Shown piece by piece: positions 58,426 through 64,000 of a stretch of DNA of 64,000 bases. The notes beneath the pieces were generated by a model that was given only the letters and a program-made list of their open reading frames with translations, was not told the origin of the DNA and did not search any database. The stretch is taken from NCBI GenBank assembly GCA_023213395.1, contig CM041465.1, positions 233,995,741-234,059,740 on the forward strand, read 5' to 3'. Within the stretch, counting starts at the first letter, position 1, and every line of letters begins with the position of its first letter. The position numbers and the translations under genes were made by a program. This DNA is from Cycas panzhihuaensis. Its lineage: Eukaryota > Cycadophyta.

Positions 58426-58840
58426 AGTAATCACTAGTTTACCATAGCCCCAACAACATGCAACATGGCATAAATAGGAGACCAAGGGAAATAAAAGATG
58501 TCAACCACACAAAAAAAGGTATAGAGATTACCCAAGCCTTTAGAGATGGTAGGAGAGATAATGGCCTACCAAAAAGAACTCCTTAAAGCTCCCTTGATTG
58601 AGTGGATGAAGATCTCTTCAAGATGTTACCTCAATTGGTAGCTAACAATCACTTAAAAGTTGATTACATTTGAGTAGAAAACTTGGTAGTATTTTGATAT
58701 CACTATGTAAGAATGAGAGAGTCCTCCCCTCCTTTGAAAAAATAAGGGGTTTTATAGAAAATTTCTAGGTGAGGGGGTGGTGGTTTCATGCATATAATGT
58801 AGGAAAACCACCACCCAAAACCATGAGTAATGTCATGGTT
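58426..58840 (+). repeat. 415-bp direct duplication, left copy
   Basis: It matches 62976-63390 at a constant offset of 4550 bases with no insertion or deletion and roughly a dozen substitutions. Left of it the LTR-B sequence continues outward; to its right the composite insert starts with GGGCCAAGATG. Confidence 0.95.
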
Positions 58841-58849
58841 GGGCCAAGA

Positions 58850-59140
58850 TGAAAAAATAGTTCAAAGTGAACAACTGAAGATTAAACAGATTAATGTTAA
58901 AATAGAAGAGCAACCTCAGATGATCTCCATAGAGGATTATTGGGATGTGGAGACTATGCAACAGCCCACAACACTATTCTTGGAATATAAGGATGTTTTC
59001 TCTTAGTCATATAATGATCTAAAAGGTATATCACCAAAATTAGGAGAACATCAGATAAAACTAGTAGAAGGGGCAAAGCCTATTTGACAACGTCCCTATA
59101 GAATGAATCCCAAATTGTTGGTACGTGAAGAAACAATTGT
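58850..59140 (+). pseudogene. Gypsy protease-RT junction fragment
   Basis: One frame reads TTLFLEYKDVFS, a stop in place of Trp, SYNDLKGISPKLGEHQIKL, EGAKPI, a stop, then QRPYRMNPKLLVREE. This is the pattern that leads into RT in many plant Gypsy elements (F-x-W-S-Y-x-D-L-K-G-I; H-x-I-x-L; A-K-P-x-R-Q-R-P-Y-R-M-N-P). No RT catalytic blocks follow, so only a piece of about 290 bp was retained. Confidence 0.8.
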
Positions 59141-60000
59141 TATGGAGAGGTCTATAGCTGAGAGAAGCATACAACACTAGAATAGCAGGAAAAAGTAGAT
59201 TGATTGTCATGTTGGAACAATAATAGACATAAGATGGAATATACAGATCGAGGCTGGAGTCGTAAACTATCATTATGTCTCCCCTATTCCATTGTCTTCT
59301 GCTATTGAGTCTTGATTGTGGAAAAATTTAATACTGCGACTGACATAAATGCAGTAGATCATAAAGGAGAATAGTAAACCCTGGCCATCCATTGACTAAG
59401 GAGCGACTGCAAATCCATGGGCTACGTGAAGAACATAAGAGTGACTGCCCATTGAGCCTGCACACATGAAGAACCCTCCAGAAAGGGAGACTACTGTTAT
59501 ATAGTAGAAGCTGCCAATGAAAGAGATGCCCTACTGTAAACTCGCAAGCTGTATATGATCACGGTGAAGTTTAGATAATCATTTTAGCTCATTGAAAGAA
59601 GATGAAGAGTTCTCGAGTTGTAGTTATTGAATTAAAGCAGAATTAATTTAGACCAGTCAATGATCATGAAGCCATTCACATAATAGAAAAGGGTCGTCCC
59701 TTTGATAGATCAAAGAATTCACTTAGGAATTCTTTTTGCTGAGCGGCATGCAATTGGTATAAACATAGGAGTATAATTGTCGGTGCTTGCTATAAATCAC
59801 CAGTCCCAAGATCTACATTGACAAAGAATTATAAGACCTGAGATGGACATCTAGTAAACCACCACACACATCCAACCAAAAGAAGGAATGCAGACAGTTA
59901 GAAATTCAAGAGAGAAATCATGGAAGGAAAGATCCCTGCACAGAGTATTGATATTGTTGCCTAGTTCACCATTGAAGCTTGAAGATATCTTCAACTGTCT
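59141..60000. other. Unassigned part of the composite insert
   Basis: Protein-like stretches can be read in short frames, but no domain was recognised. Base use is less AT-rich than the surrounding LTR. Confidence 0.4.
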
Positions 60001-60144
60001 GAAACTGAAGCATGGTTCATTGATTCATTTGAAGAATGGCGTAAAGCCAAAAACCTGGATAACTTTATTTTACTGGGTCACTCTTTTGGAGGCTATGTTG
60101 CTGCAAAATATGCCATTAAGCATCTAGAGCATGTTCGCTGCCTA
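60001..60144 (+). pseudogene. Captured exon fragment of a CGI-58/ABHD5-like alpha/beta hydrolase
   Basis: Forty-eight uninterrupted codons read ETEAWFIDSFEEWRKAKNL, then DNFILLGHSFGGYVAAKYAI, then KHLEHVRCL. GHSFGG (60076-60093) is the nucleophile elbow, with the catalytic Ser at 60082-60084. The W-F-x-D-S-F-E-E-W-R-K-A helix before it is characteristic of the plant CGI-58 homologue (Arabidopsis At4g24160 type), an alpha/beta hydrolase with lysophosphatidic-acid acyltransferase and lipase activity. Similarity stops abruptly after EHVRCL and before ETEAW, so this is about one exon's worth of a gene of roughly 400 residues. It shows no decay stops, unlike the neighbouring elements, which suggests recent capture. 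Recognition is from memory of the family pattern. Confidence 0.75.
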
Positions 60145-61282
60145 AAACCTGTCTCATGTTCTCGATCGCTCAAACACAAAACCTGTTTCATGTCCTCAGT
60201 CTCATCCATAGTCTTGTCCTCATCATCAATATTCGTTGGGTCTAGCATGCTCTACTGTCTCTAAGTTGGCAAATGAGGTAGACCACATATATTGAGAATT
60301 ACTTCCAAGTCCTGTGCCACCACTACTGGGTAGAGAACTACTCTGATTGAATCCCCAAGACTGATGTGGCAGATTCTCCTCTATCTGAGATTGATTTGCA
60401 ATTGTAGCAGTTAGGCTTGGGCTTCACAGTGTGACTCTCGGTTAGGTTGGTAATGATATGTATGACCAGTTTCTAAGGGAAGTGCTGAAGAAAGAGGGTG
60501 AACACTACAGAATTTGATCATGTGATAAGAAACTGTAAGCTAGTCTTATGTTAAGTTCTTATGAATCCTAGTCAAAGACATGACAACCTTGCTGGTTTTG
60601 ATAGCTGGCTGAAATAAGGACAGTACTAGCAATCCTGGCAGGCAGTGTTGAATAAGCAGTGCTGAACATAGTCCTGGTAGGCAGTACTCATGAAGATAGA
60701 GCTGTACTTTTGATGTTGATGCCTTGCATACTATGGACGTTATTAACACTTACTATGCTTTTGCTGATTATTATCAAGATCTGAAGGGCATTAAAGTGTA
60801 TGAGGCTATCATCAAATCCTTAAGCTCTTTTTCTAAATCTATTCAAGACACAGAGTTGTAGGAGGAATCTATCAACTGAAGACACCATTACTACTATTGT
60901 AGGAGGAGGTCATTTCTTTACAGTTGTAACTCAGTGGTATGATAAACTGGCTGGAAGAGTAATCTTGATAGGAAACTCTAATCTTTGGTCAGTTGGTTGC
61001 TTACAAGTATACACAAAATGTGGAAGGAGAGCACTGCCCACCATGATAGTTACCTTGGTAGCAACATTCATAGATTGTGAGGAGAGATGGAACAATATTC
61101 AGGTTTAAGTCTTCCTTTGTTAATTTGATTTTCAAGTTGAAGTGGATATTCTTTGATCATACACTATGGAGTTGAGTGATGTCATAGTCTTTCTGCCTAA
61201 AAAAAATGAATACTAGCTATCAGATCTTCCCTTCCCTTTTCCAAAATATATTGGAACTAATTTTCATTTATGAAAAATTAAG
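60145..61282. other. Unassigned middle of the composite insert
   Basis: A 41-codon open stretch at about 60732-60857 (MDVINTYYAFADYYQDLKGI onward) and another at about 60876-61110 with TEDTITTIVGGG look protein-like but were not identified. A short imperfect repeat around GGCAGGCAGTGTTGAATAAG lies at 60637-60695. These may be further captured host fragments. Confidence 0.4.
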
Positions 61283-61603
61283 ATGGAAAGTCTATTTGTA
61301 GTAAAGAAACTTTGGAAAATAGTCATGGGGACTGAAATGGCTCACGAAGAAGGGGAGGAAATCTTCAAAAGGAAAAACAGAATTGTTATTGACGTGATAC
61401 TTGTAGCCATTGATAAGGATAACCTCCATACTTCCTATCACTTTATTATTCAGGTTCTGCAGAATTCAAACTCAGCTAAGGACGCTTGGAAACTATTGAC
61501 AGAAGTGCATGAAAAGGACCAAGAAGTGCAAAGAAAGAATCAAAAGAGCAAAAAAACAAAGGAAGAAGTTGAAGAGAAAAGAAAAAAGGGAAAGCTAGTA
61601 TGA
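61283..61603 (+). CDS. Copia gag-like ORF (N-terminal)
   Basis: 106 codons, ATG at 61283 to stop at 61601-61603. MESLFVVKKLWKIVMGTE followed by an acidic stretch, IVIDVILVAIDKDNL, and SNSAKDAWKLLTEVHEKDQEV fits the first part of a Copia gag (L-x-x-x-x-L-W-x-x-V, a central helix, A-K-E-A-W-x-x-L). The C-terminus is a Lys/Glu-rich tail with KKTKEEVEEKRKKGK rather than the usual gag continuation. Probably a fragment with a chance tail. The frame is open, so expression cannot be excluded. The minus ORF at 61476-61676 is its shadow. Confidence 0.5.
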   Translation: MESLFVVKKLWKIVMGTEMAHEEGEEIFKRKNRIVIDVILVAIDKDNLHTSYHFIIQVLQNSNSAKDAWKLLTEVHEKDQEVQRKNQKSKKTKEEVEEKRKKGKLV

Positions 61604-61610
61604 CAAAACC

Positions 61611-62138
61611 ATGATCTTGAAACCAGCCTTGGAGGCTAAAGATTCTAGGCACCAATCCCTGGCGATAATAGTTCATATAGACACGAGTTGCCTAACAAAA
61701 GGTATGAATAATGTTATCCTAATTTGTGTTGACAAGTTGATAGGAAGAATTCAAATGGTGATAGGTCATACAGTGATTTGCATGTATTGGAAAATATCCG
61801 TGATCTCCCTCAACTCAGTTACATCCTCCATTCTCATCTTTGAAAAGATCAAAATTATAACAGCATATCCTAGAGCGGCACTAAAAAGTTGTTTTCAAAG
61901 AAACATAAGAAGGATACCATGTCATCAGGATCTTGCTTATCAATTTCATATTACCTTTTGGATAGGTTACCTGATTATGAAAGTCAATCATATTGAAATA
62001 ATGTTCCATGTATGCATATCCATAATCAGAAAGCATATGTATGTGAGTATCATAGAAATACTCATTATACTTAGCTTATGGAACCCTTTGAGTGACACAG
62101 AGAAAGCAAGGTACATCACACAGATTATAGGAACTTGA
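61611..62138 (+). CDS. Unidentified ORF, 175 codons
   Basis: This is the longest ORF in the window and opens eight bases after the gag-like ORF. The product would be rich in Ile and aromatic residues, with no motif recognised. Other frames of the same DNA also give protein-like pieces (for example one with repeated His/Tyr/Glu near 61985-62110), so the true frame is uncertain. Confidence 0.25.
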   Translation: MILKPALEAKDSRHQSLAIIVHIDTSCLTKGMNNVILICVDKLIGRIQMVIGHTVICMYWKISVISLNSVTSSILIFEKIKIITAYPRAALKSCFQRNIRRIPCHQDLAYQFHITFWIGYLIMKVNHIEIMFHVCISIIRKHMYVSIIEILIILSLWNPLSDTEKARYITQIIGT

Positions 62139-62183
62139 CTCAATAAATCCATTGCTTCAGAGGAGGATAATGATGATGTCTCA

Positions 62184-62516
62184 TTGCTACATTTGGATAA
62201 TGATGATATTGCTAACATCTATTTTTTTGGTCACTCACATACTGAAGAAAATGGAAGTAAACAGGTGATAGATATCCTTGATGAGTATATGCAAGATCAT
62301 GTGGAATTAGCTATCATTCGCTACCTGTTTAGCATAGCAAAGGATTCTCAACTATGTATGAAGTTGAAAGAAGCAAAGCTCGGAGATCATCAGTTCAAAG
62401 GACAGCTTCAGAAAGGACACTACAAGGTTGAAGACCAAGACCATGCCCAAGACATGGTGTTCAAGACCTTTCCAAGATCAAGGCAGTGGAGATTCAAAGA
62501 AGACAAAGTCTATTAG
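62184..62516 (+). CDS. Unidentified ORF, 110 codons
   Basis: The frame opens MLHLDNDDIANIYFFGHSHT and ends in a Lys/Asp/Gln-rich tail before the polypurine tract. In position it would be the end of the element's coding region, but no RNase H or integrase motif is present. Not recognised. Confidence 0.3.
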   Translation: MLHLDNDDIANIYFFGHSHTEENGSKQVIDILDEYMQDHVELAIIRYLFSIAKDSQLCMKLKEAKLGDHQFKGQLQKGHYKVEDQDHAQDMVFKTFPRSRQWRFKEDKVY

Positions 62517-62598
62517 AGTCTGTTGATAGTCATGTTGTCTTTAATGTCTCAAATTCATGTCAAGTGTTAATGTATGTCAAATTGTCCTTAGTTCAAAC

Positions 62599-62610
62599 AT
62601 TAAGGGGAGG
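62599..62610 (+). other. Polypurine tract of the composite insert
   Basis: ATTAAGGGGAGG directly before TGTTAG, as expected before a 3' LTR. Confidence 0.75.
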
Positions 62611-62975
62611 TGTTAGAAATAATGTTTAATGTGTGTGGGTCCTAGGACAATAAGTGATAGTCCTAAGTCTTAGGGTCAAAAGGTCATTATAATACTATGT
62701 AAAAGGATATAAGTTTATTGGCCAGGTTAGTGGTGTAAAGCTATTGGTTAGGACAAAGGTATTTATCCCACATGCATTACTTGTGTTGAATAGTCTCCCA
62801 CCTCTTTGGTATATAAAAGTGGTTGAGGTAGTATGTAAAGACATCACATCATCAAGGCTCATATTGAGTCTTTGGTTCTTTTGGTATGTTAATACATTCT
62901 GATTATATTATGTTAATCTCTGTTGATGTTATTGATCTTGCTATTGATGAGTGTTCTCCATGTTAAAAACTTAAT
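62611..62975 (+). repeat. Copia-type LTR ending the composite insert
   Basis: Starts TGTTAGAAATAATG after the polypurine tract and contains TATAAAAG at 62812-62819. A TG...CA end could be at 62960 (TTCTCCA), with 15 extra bases before the duplication, or the LTR may run to 62975. No second copy is in the window. Confidence 0.7.
62812..62819 (+). promoter_or_regulatory. Putative TATA box in the insert LTR
   Basis: GGTATATAAAAGTGG context, about 200 bp from the LTR start. Confidence 0.5.
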
Positions 62976-63390
62976 AGTAATCACTAATTTACCATAGCCC
63001 CAACAACATGCAACATGGCATAAATAGGAGACCAAGGGAAATAAAAGATATCAACCACAAAAAAAAAGGTATAGAGATTACCCAAGCCTTTAGAGATGGT
63101 AGGAGAGATAATGGCCTACTAAAAAGAACTCCTTAAAGCTCCCTTGATTGAGTGGGTGAAGATCTCTTCAAGATGTTGCCTCAATTGGTAGCTAACGATC
63201 ACTTAAAAGTTGATTACATTTGAGTAGAAAATTTGGTAGTATTTTGGTATCACTATGCAAGAATGAGAGAGTCCTCCCCTCCTTTGAAAAAATAAGGGGT
63301 TTTATAGAAAATTTCTAGGTGAGGGGGTGGTGGTTTCATGCACATAATGTACAAAAACCACCACCCAAAACCATGAGTAATGTCATGGTT
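62976..63390 (+). repeat. 415-bp direct duplication, right copy
   Basis: Copy of 58426-58840 at offset 4550. To its right LTR-B continues. Confidence 0.95.
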
Positions 63391-64000
63391 TGGAAGTTAG
63401 ATTTTCAAAAAAAAAAAAAAAAGAGTTATTGGAGGCACATTTAATGTCCCAAGACCACGGTGAGCTAACCTGGGGTTGCTAGGTCTAACAAAAGTATCAT
63501 AAATGAGCTAACTAAATCTTAAAGACTGTGGTTAAATATTATAACCATCATACTATTAGGAAATCTGTGATATAATAAATATATTTGCGGTGCCATAAAT
63601 ATATTTATAGTACAAGTAGAATTGACAGAATTCATAGTGGTACATACAAAATTTATAGTAATCATAGAAATATAGGTACAAAACTAATTTTTTCACTGAT
63701 TTTCACCATTAACCAAGAAAATCTCACAAATGGATAATCCTAAAGGTGGAAATCAATAAACACAGAGTGGCAACAAAGTGAAAACAAGGCTAAAAGGGAA
63801 AAAAAAAAAGTCAACAATCAATAAGAAAATGAGTTGCAAGAGGATAGGGAGGTTCCTTTTTGAACCAATGGACCACGACAAGGAGACAACAAAGCCATGG
63901 ATCAAAGTCCTAATCATCATCAACAAAAAAGGGGATGAATAAGCAAGCTGAATAAGCAAATAAAGCATACATTCCCTATCTAAAATCATTATAATTATCA
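63391..64000 (-). repeat. LTR-B, right part, cut by the window end
   Basis: Collinear with 48530-49100 of LTR-A, including GCTAACCTGGGGTTG (63465) and the TTGCAAGAGG stretch near 63835. Joining 58840 to 63391 restores the LTR-A order. Confidence 0.65.

Larger units (their letters stand above)
57430..58840 (-). repeat. LTR-B, left part
   Basis: A polypyrimidine block (57430-57800), then sequence collinear with LTR-A, with the same hairpin at 58299-58319. It could be the 5' LTR of Tat2, with gag-protease lost between, or part of another copy. It stops at 58840, where the composite insert begins, and resumes at 63391. Confidence 0.6.
58841..62975 (+). mobile_element. 4.1-kb composite insert in LTR-B
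   Basis: It is delimited exactly by the two copies of the 415-bp LTR duplication. From left to right it holds a Ty3/Gypsy protease-RT junction fragment, unassigned sequence, a CGI-58-like hydrolase exon fragment, unassigned sequence with short open stretches, a Copia gag-like ORF, two further ORFs, a polypurine tract and a Copia-type LTR with TATA box. These pieces do not belong to one known element order. It is either a Copia-type element that captured foreign fragments and lost its 5' end, or filler DNA joined during break repair. Confidence 0.75.

Noticed and set aside
60876-61110. TEDTITTIVGGG segment as a phosphoglycerate kinase fragment
   Set aside because: The TTI-x-GGG pattern is reminiscent, but the following residues do not fit that family; kept as unassigned.

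Overview
This window looks like repeat-dense intergenic chromatin from a large-genome seed plant. I see no intact cellular gene. It is AT-rich and poor in CpG. The sequence is almost entirely decayed LTR retrotransposons, inserted next to or inside one another. Their reading frames are broken mainly at codons that would have been CAA, CAG, CGA or TGG, the pattern expected from long-term deamination of methylated cytosine. Old elements that keep both LTRs, primer-binding sites and target-site duplications suggest a genome that removes DNA slowly. A gymnosperm would fit, but that is an inference and a large angiosperm genome is possible.

Layout. (1) About 1-10620, + strand: 'Tat1', a Ty3/Gypsy element of the Tat type. 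It has gag, protease, only the tail of the integrase, tandem repeats, a separate RNase H domain and then a degenerate antisense ORF. (2) 11446-18301, + strand: Copia1, with two LTRs. (3) 19231-25990, + strand: Gypsy1, a chromovirus with 416-bp LTRs and a perfect TCTCC target duplication. (4) 27451-35152, + strand: Copia2, with two LTRs. (5) About 35400-38700, + strand: Gypsy2, a chromovirus without its 5' half. (6) 38727-46302, - strand: Copia3, with 311-bp LTRs and a perfect ATAGG target duplication. (7) About 47230-57400, - strand: 'Tat2', which has a long LTR-like region, a downstream RNase H, a 4-kb spacer with (AT)n arrays, integrase, RNase H and reverse transcriptase. (8) About 57430 to the window end: a second, related long LTR. 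It is split by a 4.1-kb composite insert (58841-62975) that is flanked by a 415-bp direct duplication of the LTR.

Most interesting points. In both Tat-type elements, which lie in opposite orientations, a second RNase H domain sits kilobases downstream of the integrase. In Tat2 no such domain lies between RNase H and integrase. A short motif around TAAACTATGG recurs in tandem after the integrase, after the downstream RNase H and farther along. In Tat1 it forms pairs with an exact 38-bp spacing inside a repeat of about 95 bp. The composite insert at 58.8-63.0 kb combines a Gypsy protease-RT fragment, a clean 48-codon exon-like fragment of a plant CGI-58-type alpha/beta hydrolase (with its GHSFGG nucleophile elbow), a Copia gag-like ORF and a Copia-type LTR with a TATA box. 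Its 415-bp flanking duplication is far too long for transposase or integrase. It fits patch-mediated double-strand-break repair or a chimeric retroelement that captured host sequence.

All domain assignments come from reading translations by eye. No database search was run.
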